64,000 bases of DNA from Diphasiastrum complanatum (GCA_029204225.1 CM055092.1:70442838-70506837), one strand, 5' to 3'. Numbered from the stretch's first letter, positions 21,480-33,364 are shown. The notes: generated from the letters alone by a model not told the origin. Made by a program: numbers and translations.

Positions 21480-24418
21480 GAAATTTTATTGGCTTCGCAC
21501 TGAATCTTAATTAAATGATACTGCACCTTCTCCATTAAGTCAAGGCGTGCAGTATTGAAATCCAAATTATGTGGGAGAAAACAACGGTGGGCTCCGGCAA
21601 TCCACTTGGAAGTTTTCCATGAGGTAAAGCGGGATTCCCAAGAGCCTCCCATCATAGTTGCACGGAAATACAGTCGACCAATCGGTAGTCGATCTTTGAT
21701 TTGCTCTGAGGCCATTTACTTATTTGAATCAAATGCCAGAGTAGGAAGGCAATCGTCCCATTTTGTTGCCACTGACGCCAACAGAGTTAGATCTTTTGCA
21801 AACATTGTCGATTGTCGCACCATTGGATCCGGAGAGTGGACATACTCTCTCTGATATGCCTGTAAGGCCCGGTGGAAATCCATTGAAATATTCCAGCTGT
21901 AAGGCTGGTGGATGATTGGCCAATTTGGCATATGGATGTTGATTTTATCCATAGCCAATTCCAAATCTTTTCATTTTTGTCTTCGCGGCATTGGCACGTA
22001 ATAAGGATCTACCCGCAACTGGTGAGGGCTAGCGACGTAACTCCTAATTGATTTCGGAGTTTTCTCAAAAACCGTGATTCTCCATGTCGGCTGCTCTCCC
22101 AATGCAGGTATTTTGTCCAATTCTTTGCCGACCTCGATCTCAGAGGTCTTAAATTTGAGAACCCATCTACCATGCGAGGACTCTTGTGGATGCTGCTTTA
22201 AGAAGGTCTGGATATGGTCCTCGACGCTGATGGGCCTTCTGAATAAATGGCTTGTCCTTGATGAGGATGGACCCGCTTGTACTGCCGGTATAGTTGGCGG
22301 TTGATCTGCTAGATCTGGAGCTCCCCCCTAGTTCATGCTCGAATCAACCCTTGTATTCATCTGTGCAGCATGACCGGGACGGGGATTTGTGGTCCGGCTT
22401 CCAACACTTGAGCGGCGGCTTTTTCATAGGCGTCGATGGTCTCTTTTGCCTTTTCCAACTCGGTTGAAGCTGCTCCTTTGAACCTATCAAAGCGACCTTG
22501 GAATCCTTGAAGGGCCACTTTGTATGTTTCCACTTTCTTGAACAAATATGCAATTTCCATCGGTGTGACCAGATGATCGAGTATTTGTGTTTGCAGATAT
22601 GCATCACGCTCAAGGGTGGTCACATCCAATTCACCTTGAAGCCATGTGCGATCTTGTTCGGCCATTTCTAAATGCCCCTTCAGCAGCTGCACCTGTTACT
22701 TGGCATCTTGCACTGACTTATCTATCTGATCTTGTGCTGTTGTCAGGGCATTTTGCAGGGTGCTGATGTAGGTTTCCAAGCAATCAGCTTGTTGCTAGGC
22801 CAATGTCTTTTCGCTTTCAGCCTTTTCTTCATGTTGCTTGGCTATCTTCACCTCGAGATTAGCTGGACAATTTTTTGGCTGATTAGAGTGTTTTCAGATC
22901 CTAAAATAGCATAGATTGGATCACTTGTCGAAGGCTTGAAACTAACCCGAGAGCATCACTAGAATCGACAGTAGTGGAGGTGACAGCAGCAGGAGACCCT
23001 AATGGTACTGTCCGTGGTAGGCATGGAATAGGTGCCAAAGTCTCTTCTTCTTCAAAAATATCCTCGTCTTCAAACCCTTCAGGCACTATGGTGTCGAACT
23101 GCTTTGGTGACTTGACAGCTATGTCGACCCGAAGTGTGGCTGGGCTACCCTGCGTGGGTTCCTGACTGGCATCTTCGACACCAACAGTAGCTTCATGGAT
23201 ATGCCCGAATCCTCTTCTAGGGGATTGGGGTTCAAAGGGTGCTGGGCTCTGGGGCATCTCAAAGATTTCAGTGGCCCCAAGGGGGTCGGGACCATCGAAC
23301 ATATCCATGAAGAACTGTGTGTTGGGTGAGGTTGTTTCGGTGTGCGGGGGTGTGGCGGCATGGGTAGCTGTGATGGGAATGGTAGGCCCAATGGTCACAG
23401 ACTGTCCTTGTCTGTGAGCAAAGACGAGGGAAGCAACAGAGGTGAGGGGAATGGGAAGTTCAGTGCGAACAGCGGAAGGGGGTGGAAGCGCAGCTGACGA
23501 GGTATGCCTAGTACAATGTCGTGACGCGGAAGGCGAGTCAGGAATTACGATCTCGCTGCATGGACGATGACGACTATGAGAACTTGAGGCCTGGTGAAAT
23601 GACTCGGCTGGTGCTTCTTCATAAACCGAAAGCACAGAATCCAGGTGGAAGCCATGAATTTTGTTTTCTAAGTGAGAAGCAGCTAAGAGGGACAATAGAG
23701 AGCCAGCGGTGAACTACTGCTTTGTATTGGCCTTAATAGCTCAGTTGAGCTCACCAGAAACAGTCTTGAACCAGTTATATGGTTCAAGAGGGGCTTTGGC
23801 CACCTTGATGTTGGACTCCACTATCGTGTGAAGGATTTGAGATGTGATGCGATCTTTCCTGAGGTTGCCAACCATCAGGAAATGATTCAACAATTGGACA
23901 GCGGCATGGATGGAAGGCTCAGTGATGGCTTCCAGAAGGTAACCATCATTAGTCCAATGCAGATTGTTGGTGAGGGCAATGTATGGCTTGATGGCATGTT
24001 TGGCGTGCTTGTGATTGGGTGAGGCGTGCATACCGGATGAGATTCCTATAGCTGCAAGTGCGGCCTCAGTGACGCGCACCTTGTGTGTGGCTCCTTGGAA
24101 GGTGATGCAAAACTTGGATTTCTCTTCCTTCCACGTACTGAAGGCAAGAGTGATGAAATCCATATTGATGCATCCCGAAATGGCTCTCTCATGAATACCC
24201 ATTGCAGTAAGTAGAGGCTCCGCAAGGGTCATCCACTGAGTGACCATGCTTGTGCTAGGAAGATTCATGATGTCCGTTGCAGATGGGACATCACGATGGA
24301 TAGTATAGCACAGAGACTGGGAAGTATCGGTAGAAGACATGATGATCATAAAGGAACTATAACCGCGTGAGAATGCATCAGAAGGCAATGCAGGAAATTT
24401 GGAAGGCTTTGGTCGCAA
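21480..24418 (-). pseudogene. Extra 3' ORF of the gypsy element, copy 1
   Basis: Between integrase and the 3' LTR lies about 2.9 kb of sense-strand coding sequence, reconstructible because copy 2 (30335-33308) is mutated at other places. Four parts follow in order. First is a ~200-residue N-terminal domain (MSSTDTSQS..., MDFITLAFSTWKEEKSKF, VRVTEAALAAIGISSG, EPSIHAAVQLLNHFLMVG). Second is a Pro/Ser-rich stretch with an acidic FEDEDIFEEEETLAPIP. Third is a long coiled coil, and fourth a C-terminal domain with VDPYYVPMPRRQK and WDDCLPTLAF. No signal peptide or membrane segment was seen, so it is not an obvious envelope. The N-terminal part is reminiscent of the plant transposon/mobile-type domains found in some Ty3 elements (inference). 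Stops include a TGA at 23741 where copy 2 has CGA, and a break in the coiled coil. Confidence 0.65.
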
Positions 24419-24429
24419 GAAAAATTCGC

Positions 24430-25160
24430 AAGAGCTTCGCTAGCACAAGTGAGGAATGAATCGAATTCAGCCAACTTATAGGTGAATATGGTGGGTCCAT
24501 CACACTGAATAGTAGTTGGGCTGATCATTTATGAACAAAAATTTGCAAGCATGTACAATACTGTAAAAATAGGCTATAAAAATCTCGGCGAAGGTTTCTA
24601 GGGATCTGAACCTATCAGGCGAACGTTTTACAGGGCTGGCGAAGGATGAACCTTTGCCCAGGAGGGTCCTTCGCCCATGTACTGTCATAAATGCTTTTTT
24701 CCACAATCTGAACCTATGGACAACCTAATTTTGACATTTTAAGATCATCTAGTAGGTTGGTGAAGGTTCATAATGATGTTATGATGCTCAGCGAAGGTTT
24801 CCAAAATGGCATATCACTGAACATTCACCTGACTCAAAAATTGAATTTTCTCTTGTCAGAAACCTTTGCCCACCTCAATTTAGATAAATCAAGGGTGGAT
24901 GTACAGTCTAAAATCTCAGCGAAGGTTTCTGATACTGTTTTGGCCAAATCGGCCCAAAACAGTGGTTTTCTAAGTCACTTTCCATAAAAATATTGTGCTT
25001 ATGTTTCCTTATGTTGATGACTTCTTGACTTTTGCTCATCAGTCTTTCCTTATTTTTTTTCATTTTTATTTTTTTTCAACTGTCTTTTTCCAAAAAAAGT
25101 CAACAAATTAAATATTGAGAACAAATAAATGAAAACAAATAAAATGAAAAAATATATTGA
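24430..25160 (-). other. Non-coding spacer with GGCGAAGGTT-like motifs
   Basis: The spacer between integrase and the extra ORF. It carries about six copies or variants of GGCGAAGGTT (near 24592, 24617, 24639, 24761, 24790, 24922) in the same orientation. The same motif is frequent in the 5' leader of the element (28600-29240). Otherwise AT-rich and non-coding. Confidence 0.6.
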
Positions 25161-25162
25161 GA

Positions 25163-26245
25163 TCAAGCTTGCTGAATTGGCGGAGCAGGCTGCCGAAACT
25201 TGCGTAATCGGTTGCCATTTACCAGAGTATCAAATCGTTTCCCATCCAAGTGCTCAAGAATTATTGTGCCATAGTTCAGGATTTCCTTCACTTTATATGG
25301 GCCTTCCCCAGTAAACTTTAACTTACCCTTGATCAGCTTGGTTTTGTACATCAATGCAAGATCTCCTGCTTCCAGATCTTTCTTATGCAATCACCGATCG
25401 TGCCATGCCTTGCGGCGGGCTTTCTCTGCTGCTAAGGCATGAACTGCCATCAATCAGGTTTCACATAATTTGTGCAATGCATCATGGCGAATTTGTAAAG
25501 ACTGATCATCATTTAATCGTTCCGTTGCTGCTATGCATAAAGATGGGATTAAAAATTCAATTGGCATAACAAGATCTTGACCATAAACCAGTTGAAAAGG
25601 TGTTTGATTTGTACTATTTTTGTAAGCGGGTCTGAATGCCCATAATGCTGCATACAGTTTATGTTCCCAATCAGACTGACTCGCTTCAACTGTCTTTGTC
25701 ATAATGGTGCAAAGAACCTTATTTGAAGATTTAGCTTGGCCATTCCCTCTAGGATAATAGGGAGTACTAAATCTGTGTATAACAAAAAAGTCTTTGAATA
25801 AACACTTTATTGTTTGATTAACAAAGTGTGTGCCCCGATCACTGACAATTTTGATCGGACATCCAAATCTGACTAAAATATTTTCATATAGAAACTTAGC
25901 TGTAGATTTCGCATCAGCTACTTTGACAGCTTTGGCTTCAACCCACTTGGTCATATAATCAGTTGCGACGATAATGTATCGAGCCTGAGATCCTTGAGCA
26001 GCGGGATGAATATGACCAACATAATCCAATCCCGATTTTTCAAATGGTGCTTGCGATAAAACCAGATGTAAGGGTTCATAATTCTGTCGAGTAGGCCGTC
26101 GTGCTCGCTGGCAGACATCACATGTCTGAATAAAATTTTCTGTGTCCTTATGAAGCGTAGGCCACCAACAACCGGATTGCAAAAGTTTGCGAACAGTAAT
26201 ATTTGTAGAGAAGTGTCCTCCACCCATGCCATCATGTGAAAACAT
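25163..26245 (-). pseudogene. Ty3/gypsy integrase
   Basis: The zinc-binding segment ends in CWWPTLHKDTENFIQTCDVC, and catalytic-core motifs FEKSGLDYVG (first Asp) and VSDRGTHFVN (second Asp) follow. At the third position it reads GNGQAKSSNK where GNGQAESSNK is expected, so the catalytic Glu is Lys. The C-terminal domain at 25390-25163 has KTKLIKGKLKFTGEGPYKV and GNRLRKFR. The frame is broken near 25400-25454 between core and tail. It inserts retrotransposon cDNA into the genome in active elements. This copy should be inactive given E-to-K and the frame break. Confidence 0.9.
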
Positions 26246-26247
26246 GA

Positions 26248-26521
26248 TTAGATCTGGGAGTCATTCGGTTGTCCTAGCATTAGGTACTCAACAATATATG
26301 ACGCCCACTCAGGTACTACTTCAATATAAAACAACGCAACATCTGGCAGTTCATCATCCACTTCAGTATTAACTGGTGCGGATTCAATTCGTGAAACGTG
26401 ATTGGCTAGATAATGTTGCTTCCCCTTTCTGACCACAATTCAAAAGTCAAATTTAGTCAATAGTAATAACCATCTTGCAATACGTCCAGTATTACACATC
26501 TTATTTACCAAGTAAAGTAAC
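26248..26521 (-). pseudogene. RNase H C-terminal remnant
   Basis: Reads LVNKMCNTGRIARWLLLLTK, then a stop, then VVRKGKQHYLANHVSRIES and VDDELPDVALFYIEVVPEWA. This is the end of gypsy RNase H and the linker to integrase. The upstream reverse transcriptase and most of RNase H are missing. The sequence changes at about 26522 into an inverted gag segment. Confidence 0.8.
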
Positions 26522-27262
26522 GGAGCTATGGTAATGATCAGGAAGGTGGATCTTCAGAACAGTATGCCATTTATGCTGCCGCTCAACAACAAGCCTCGAG
26601 AAATTGGGCCAGAGCACCACTTGGATGCTTTGCTTGTGGAGAAAATCACAGAGTTGTAGAATGCCCAAATAAAGAAAAATTTGTACCATTCTGTAGTGAC
26701 TGTGGATATGGGCATTGCTATAAAGACTGTCCAACAAGACCGAAGCCACCGCCAACTACAGTACCTGTAAATTTGATAACAATCAAGCAAGGATCAGTAG
26801 CTCATAATAAACCAAGTGCACCCTTGATGGTGGTCACCAGAGCAAAAGAGCAAAAAGAACCATTAGTGGATTCAGTACCTGCTGATTCTATACCATTGAA
26901 CGATACACCAATAGCATCAGAAGTTTATCCAAATCTTAATGCAGAAAAACGAAGATATCAGGATATGAGACAGTGGATTAAGCATCTGCAAGAAGACGAT
27001 GAACTTGAAGCTGCTAAAGTAACAACTGAAGTTCGGTCTTCACCATTGCAGCCTTCAAGAAATTTACGTACAGATATGAATGATCAATTACATCATCACG
27101 AACAACCCTTCAAGATGACGGAACCGGAAGCAACGCATACAGAATTACTCATAAATATTTTGTCTAGCAAGACCAATATTTCATTGGGAGAGCTCCTAAA
27201 GTTGGTGCCAAAAGCAAAAGAAGTCTTAGCGCAAAAGTTAGCTCAAGAAGAATCAGAAGACC
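26522..27262 (+). pseudogene. Inverted gag-3'/pre-protease segment inside the gypsy element
   Basis: On the plus strand, opposite to the rest of the element, the frame reads YGNDQEGGSSEQYAIY. Two zinc-knuckle-like motifs follow (CFACGENHRVVEC, CSDCGYGHCYKDC), then MVVTRAKEQ and LLKLVPKAKEVLAQKL, typical of the gag-protease linker. Turning it round joins ...MEPEPYG of the minus-strand gag to NDQEGGSSEQ in frame. It is therefore an inverted part of the same gene. The open frame extends past the junction into antisense gag to 27351. Confidence 0.8.
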
Positions 27263-28361
27263 GTAAGGTTCTGGTTCCATCAAATTGGCAGGAGGAGCGG
27301 AGTGCTTTGGTGGGGCAAGCAAGGCTAGATGCTCCGGGTATCCAAGAGTAGATTGTCGTAGTATTCCTGCTGGATTGCCTCCATATTGTGGATCTCGGTA
27401 TCCCATCTGGGCATACTGTTGCTGAATCATCCGAGGGTTGAAGTTGCAAAAGGCAGTCTCATGGTCAGGTGAATTACACATATGGCAAACACTGATTCCC
27501 ATTCATTTTTTCAATTGAGGACACTTGTTCACTGTGTGATTTCTTGTACAAATAGAACAGACATTTTCCTTGGTAGGAAAAGTCTTTGCAAACTTCTCAG
27601 GTTTCTTGTTTGCTTCTCCGTGGAAATTTTCCAATGCTTTGATCTTCTCATCAAATTGCAACTGCAACTTTTCCATATGTTTCTGCTGGGTCTTCCCAAG
27701 TTTCTCGAACTCATTGAGCATCATTTCTGCAGTAGCATTGGCATTCGTTGATGCAATAGTGGTGGATGTTGTAGTAGTCTGCCCTGCTATATAAGGCAAC
27801 ATTCTGACATTCGGCTCATTATCTGAATCTTCGTCCTCCTTTCGAATTGCATCGTCCATCGCATTTTGCAAAAGTGCGTACTCATTATGGTGTTTCAGTT
27901 CACGTATGATCCGTTTAGGTAGACCTGAGAAAAACCACATAATCATGTCATTTTCATTAATCAGCTCAGGCTCACATGTAGATCTAAGATGTTTCACCCT
28001 TTCGATGTAATCTCGAACCATTTCCCACTTTCCAATTTTAATTTTACTTCTTCCATAAACTTCTGTGGTTTGAACCGTGTAATAAGGGCTCGTTTAACAG
28101 CCTCCCAATCTGTACGGTCAGTTTCATCTTGGTTATAGTACCAATCTTGTGCTGCACCTGTAAGGCCATAGGAAACAGCTTAGGTTTATCTTGAGGATAA
28201 ATCTCACCAAAGACCTCATAGGATTCAGCATAGATATGAAGAAATCGAACTGGATCTGTTAATCCATTATATTTGGGTAGATCCAATCGGGGTGCTCTTC
28301 TAACAATAATTGGATTGACCTCCTGTGGAGCACCTCCAGGAGCACGTCCAGAGGCAGCCAT
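27263..28361 (-). pseudogene. Ty3/gypsy gag
   Basis: Starts MAASGRAPGGAPQEVNPIIV, then PRLDLPKYNGLTDPVRFLH and the retrotransposon gag domain (AAQDWYYNQDETDRTDWEAV, ITRFKP). Next come YIERVKHLRSTCEPELI and MIMWFFSGLPKRIIRELKHH, a coiled stretch, and zinc knuckles CSICTRNHTVNKC and CHMCNSPDHETAFC. Gag forms the particle that packages element RNA in the cytoplasm. At least two frameshifts (near 28150 and 28035) and a TGA before MGISV disable it. The C-terminal part is inverted (26522-27262). Confidence 0.85.
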
Positions 28362-29558
28362 TTAGATCAAATTGATAATGTGATTGGATATAGATTTTTC
28401 CAAAAACTATCTCAGATTAGATCTACTAGCTCTATTCCACTTTTCAAGAATCTGATTCTATATGATGAAAACCTACCCAAAATTTGATCAATCAATACTT
28501 CTCAAGAATGATAAATCTCTCAGAGTCCAATTCAGAATATATCAGATCTGATCCAAATTTTGACAGAGACTTGATTTGGAAAATCAGAAACTAGAAATAG
28601 GGCTGGCGAAGGTTTTCTAGGCGAAGGTTAGCTCGGCGAAGGTTCAACAATGCTATTTTGGGATAAAAACTCTCTGAACACTTTTCTGGCAATTTCTTGG
28701 GAAATAACCTTCACCGATTTCTCAGATGGAAGATCTAACACAGATAAAACTATGGACAACCGGGTGAAGGTTTCTGACACAAGAAAATACAGTTTTTGTG
28801 ATCTGGCGAGGGTAAAAATCAAGATTTTTTGTGATCTGATCAAGATAAATCTTTGCCGAACTCAAAAATAGTATTTTTATATAAATAGAATGTTCTGAAA
28901 ACTCGGCGAAGGTTCTAGCAAAGGATCAAGAGTAATATTGGTAATTTTGCAAAAAAGTGACTTTTTTGACAAAAATATGACAATATGACAACTGATCCTC
29001 TGAAAACCTTTCTATTTTTGGTATTATTCTTTGTCGACTTGGCAGTAGATAGATCTGAATCACATCTGAGCACAGTGAATTGGGCAAAGATTCTTTTTCT
29101 GTATTTTTTAGGATTTTGATAATTTTTGGTGTTTTTTGGTGGTTTTTCTGATGTTTCTAGAAATCTGCCGGGAATTAATCTTTGCCCTTCAAATTGAGGG
29201 TTTTGTAACCAAAACCGAACGGGTATGCAACTCGGCGAAGATTTCTTAAAAGAGGGTAAAAAGTTCTAGGGTCTGATGACGATTTTTGCCTCTTTTTGAC
29301 CAAATTTGATAGATTTGACCGATTTTTGTTATTTTCTCTGATATCTCAAATCCAAATAGATCTTAAGATTAGTGATCTGAATAGATTTTCCTGTTTGATA
29401 ATCAGATTAGATTTCAAACAAGCAAATCCACTCAAAATCTAGCAAAATCAATCCAAACTATCCCTACAATGCAGTTTTAACGTTATTCATGCCACGACAA
29501 GATGCCTAATGCAAACTAACCATCAACCAAGCATGCTGCAGACTGAAAAATTGGCGTA
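28362..29558 (-). promoter_or_regulatory. Gypsy 5' untranslated leader with iterated GGCGAAGGTT
   Basis: About 1.2 kb between the primer-binding site and gag. GGCGAAGGTT or one-base variants occur near 28607, 28620, 28635, 28757, 28804, 28901 and 29232, with reverse forms near 28704. The motif also fills the spacer before the extra ORF. Its role is unknown; RNA packaging, recombination or protein binding are possible (inference). Confidence 0.5.
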
Positions 29559-29578
29559 GCTCCCCGGGAACGGCACCA
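29559..29578 (-). promoter_or_regulatory. Gypsy primer-binding site
   Basis: The coding strand reads TGGTGCCGTTCCCGGGGAGC four bases inside LTR 2. It resembles the tRNA-Asp-type PBS (TGGCGCCGTTGCCGGGGA) common in plant Ty3 elements, with two differences in the first 18 bases. Confidence 0.8.
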
Positions 29579-29582
29579 AAAT

Positions 29583-30328
29583 TGTAGTGGGTTTCTTTCC
29601 TTGCCTAACCTGAATCCAAGATCTAGTCAATCTAGCATCGAAGAGACGAAATTAGTTGTCACGCGGAGGTTCGTTCCCATGAGAGCGATAGTATAGTTCA
29701 GATTTCAACATGAATGGAGGATCTAACACTAACATCCATTAACACTAAGCATTAACCCTACTTCCATTCACCCTAAATCCACAACAATGATAGAAGCTTA
29801 CTCTTCTCTCTCTCCCTTTCTCTCTCACAAAAAGCATAAGAAATAGCAATCCCAATAATGATCAAGTCCAACAATTAGCAAAATCCAAAGAAAGCATGAG
29901 AAATGGAGGAAAAGAGAGGAGGAGCAAGGACATTCATCAATCCATTTCTAAAGAGAACCAATCTGCTTTATTGAAATGAGGAAATGAACATCAGGAGCAA
30001 CTCGAGTTGGTCCCTTTTTATAGTAGAGAAGAGGACCCTGGCCTCTGAATCCTATTGGTCCAGTCTGGCCTCTCTTTTTATTCAAATTTAAAAAAGTGTG
30101 GGAACCATCAAAATTGGAGGGAAACCCAACTTTATTCACTAACTTGACATTTAGGCCCTACGACATTAAAAGTCCCGCAAAAAGGCCTAAAGTCCTTTTA
30201 TTGACTTTTAACTAATCAATCAAATAACTATGTGGTCATCAGGTTGGACTTACATACGCATGGTGCCAAATCCCTCTCACTTATTAACTAGGTTTAGGGT
30301 TACCTTGGGATCCGCAAACCCTCCAACA
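29583..30328 (-). repeat. Ty3/gypsy LTR 2 (5' LTR of the inner element)
   Basis: Aligns over its length with LTR 1. On the left it meets the primer-binding site of the inner element, on the right the polypurine tract of the outer, truncated copy. It therefore serves as 5' LTR for one and 3' LTR for the other. Confidence 0.9.
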
Positions 30329-30334
30329 GTATCC

Positions 30335-33308
30335 CCCACCAAAACTGGTGGCGGTCCCACAACACCTGCAATATGCAATTATTGGGGACTTTTATTGGCT
30401 TCGCGCCGAATCTTGATTTAATGATATTGCACCTTCTCCATAAAGTCAAGGCGTGTAGTATTGAAATCCAAATTATGCGACAGGAAACAACGGTGGGCTT
30501 CGACAATCCACTTGGAAGTTGTCCATGAGGTGAAGCAGGATTCCCAAGAGCCTCCCATCATAGCCGCACGTAAATACAGTCGAGCAATCGACATCTGATC
30601 TTTGATTTGCTCTGAGGCCATCGGCTTATTTGGATCAAATGCCAGGGTAGGAAGGCAATCGTCCCATTTGGTTGCCACTGACGCCAACAGAGTTAGATCT
30701 TTTGCAAACATTGCCGATTGTTGCACCGTTGGATGCGGAGAGTGGACATACTCTCTCTGATATGCCTGTAAGGCCCAGTGGAAATCCACTGAAATATTTC
30801 AGTTGTAAGTCTGGTGGATGATTGGCCAATTGGGCATATGGATGTTGATTTTATCCATAGCCAATCCCAAATCTTTCCATTTTTGTCTTCGCGGCATTGG
30901 CACGTAATAAGGATCTACCCGCAACTGGCGAGGGCTGGCGACGTAACTCCTAATTGATTCCGGAGTTTTCTCGAAAACCGTGATTCTCCATGCCGGCTGC
31001 TCTCCCAATGCAGGTATTTTGTCCAATTCTTTGCCGGCCTCGATCTCAGAGGTCTTAAATTTGAGAAGCCATCCACCATGCGAGGACTCATGTGGATGCT
31101 GCTTTAAGAAGATCTGGATCTGGTCCTCGACGCTGATGGGCCTTCTGAATAACTGGCTTGTGCTTGATGAGGATGGACCCGCTTGTACTGCGGGTATAGT
31201 TGGCGGTTAATCTGCTAGATCTGGAGCTCTCCCCTGGTCCATGCTTGAATCAACCCTTGTATCCATCTGTACAGCTTCTTGGCGCGAATGGGATTATTGC
31301 GGCATGACCGGGATAGGGATTTGTGGTCCGTCTTCCAACACTTGAGCGGCGGCTTTTTCATAAGCGTTGATGGTCTCTTTTGCCTTTTCCAACTCGGTTG
31401 AAGCTGCTCCTTTGAACCTATCAAAGCTTTGGAATCCCTGAAGGGCCACTTTGTATGTTTCCACCTTCTTGAACAAATATGAAATCTCCGTTGGTGTGAC
31501 CAGATGATCGGGTATTTGTGTTTGCAGATATGCATCACGCTCAAGGGTCGTCGCATCCAATTCACCTTGAAGCCGTGTGCGATGTTTTTCGGCCATTTGT
31601 AATTTCCCCTTTAGTAGCTGCACCTGTTGCTTGGCATCTTGCATTGTCTTATCTCCCTGATCCTGTGCAGTTGTCAGGGCATTTTGCAGGGAGCTGATGT
31701 AGGTTTCCAAGCAATCAGCTTGTTGCTGGGCCAATGTCTTTTCGCTTTCAGCCTTTTCTTCATGTTGCTTGGCTATCTTCACCTCTCGATCCAGCTGGAC
31801 AATTTTTGGGCTGATCAGAGTGTTTTCAGATCCTAAAACAGAGATCCTCTGTTCCATTTTCTTTTGTTTATCCAGCATAGACTGGATGACCTACCCAAGG
31901 CTTGAAACTATCCCAAGAGCATCACCAGAATCGATAGTCGTGGAGGTGGCAGCAGCAGGAGACCCTGATCGTACTCTCCGTGGTAGGCGTGGAATAGGTG
32001 CCAAAGTCTCTTCTTCTTCAAAAATATCCTCGTCTTCAAACCTTTCAGGCACCATGGCGTCGAACTGCTTTGGTGACTTGACAGCTATGTTGACCTGAAG
32101 TGTGGCTGGGCTACCCTGCATGGGTGGTTGCTGACTGGCATCTTCGACACCAACAGTAGCTTCATGGATATGCTCGAATCCTCTTCTAGGGGATTGGTGT
32201 TCAAAGGGTGTTGGGCTCTGGGGCATCTCAAAGATTTCGGTGGCCCCAAGGGGGTCGGAATCATCGAACATATCCATGAAGAACTGTGTGTTGGGTGAGG
32301 TTGCTTCGGTGTGCGGGGGTGTGGCGGCCTGGGCAGTTGTGATGAGAATGGTAGGCCCAATGGTCACATACTGTCCTTGTCTGTGAGCAAAGGCGAGGGA
32401 CGCATCAGAGGTGAGGGGAATGGGAAGTTCAGTGCGAACAGCAGCAGGGGGTGGAAGCGCAGTTGACGAGGTATGCCTAGTACGATGTCATGACGCGGAA
32501 GACGAGTCAGGAATTACGATCTCGCTGCGTGGACGACGACGACTATGAGAACTTGAGGCCTGGTGAAATGACTCGGCTGGTGCTTCTTCGTAAACCGAAA
32601 GCACAAAATCCAGGTGGAAGCCATGGATTTTGCTTTCTAAGTGAGAAGCAGCTAAGAGGGACAATAGAGAGCCAGCGGCGAACTAATGCTTTGTATTGGC
32701 CTTAATAGCTCGGTTGAGCTCACCAGAAACAGTCTTGAACCAGTTATATGGTTCAAGAGGGGCTTTGGCCACCTTGATGTTGGACTCCACTATCGTGTGA
32801 AGGATTTGAGATGTGATGCGATCTTTCCTGAGGTTGCCAACCATCAGGAAATGATTCAACAATTGGGCAGCGGCGTGGATGGAAGGCTCAGTGATGGCTT
32901 CCAGAAGGTAACCATCATTAGTCCAATGCAAATCGCTGGTGAGGTCAATGTATGGCTTGATGGCCTGTTTGGCGTGCTTGTGATTGGGTGAGGCGTGCCT
33001 ACCAGATGAGATTCCTATAGCTGCAAGTGCGGCCTCAGTGACGCGCACCTTTGTGTGGCTCCTTGGAAGGTGATGTAATACCTGGATTTCTCTTCCTTCC
33101 ACGTACTGAAGGCAAGAGTGATGAAATCCATATTGATGTGTCCCGAAAAGGCTCTCTCATGAATACCCATTGCAGTAAGTAGAGGCTCCTCAAGGGTCAT
33201 CCACTGAGTGACCATGCTTGTGCTAAGAAGAATCATTATGTCCGTTGCAGATGGGACATCACGATGGATAGTATAGCGCGGAGACTGGGAAGTATCGGTA
33301 GAAGACAT
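30335..33308 (-). pseudogene. Extra 3' ORF of the gypsy element, copy 2
   Basis: A second copy of the long ORF, with MSSTDTSQS at 33308. The coiled coil (31878-31294) is intact here: heptad-rich sequence with QQQADCLETYISSLQNALTT and QLLKGKLQMAEKHRTRLQ, about 190 residues. Stops differ from copy 1 (TAG after VSSLG near 31894; a stop in the LAD/PPT linker near 31208). A TAG after AIKANTKH is shared with copy 1, where the preceding codon is CAG. Overall length is about 990 codons. Similarity to copy 1 extends about 60 bp upstream of the ATG and stops at a P450 exon. Confidence 0.65.
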
Positions 33309-33364
33309 GATGATCATAAACGAATTATAACTGCATGAGAATGTATCAGAAGGCAATGCAGGAG

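Noticed and set aside
22074-22304. Plus-strand ORFs antisense to the extra gypsy ORF (also 30980-31210)
   Set aside because: They are conserved between the two copies only because the whole element is duplicated; the minus strand carries the protein-like pattern.
26773-27351. Independent 192-codon plus-strand gene
   Set aside because: Its motifs are gag C-terminus and pre-protease linker; it is an inverted piece of the surrounding gypsy element, and the last ~30 codons are antisense gag.
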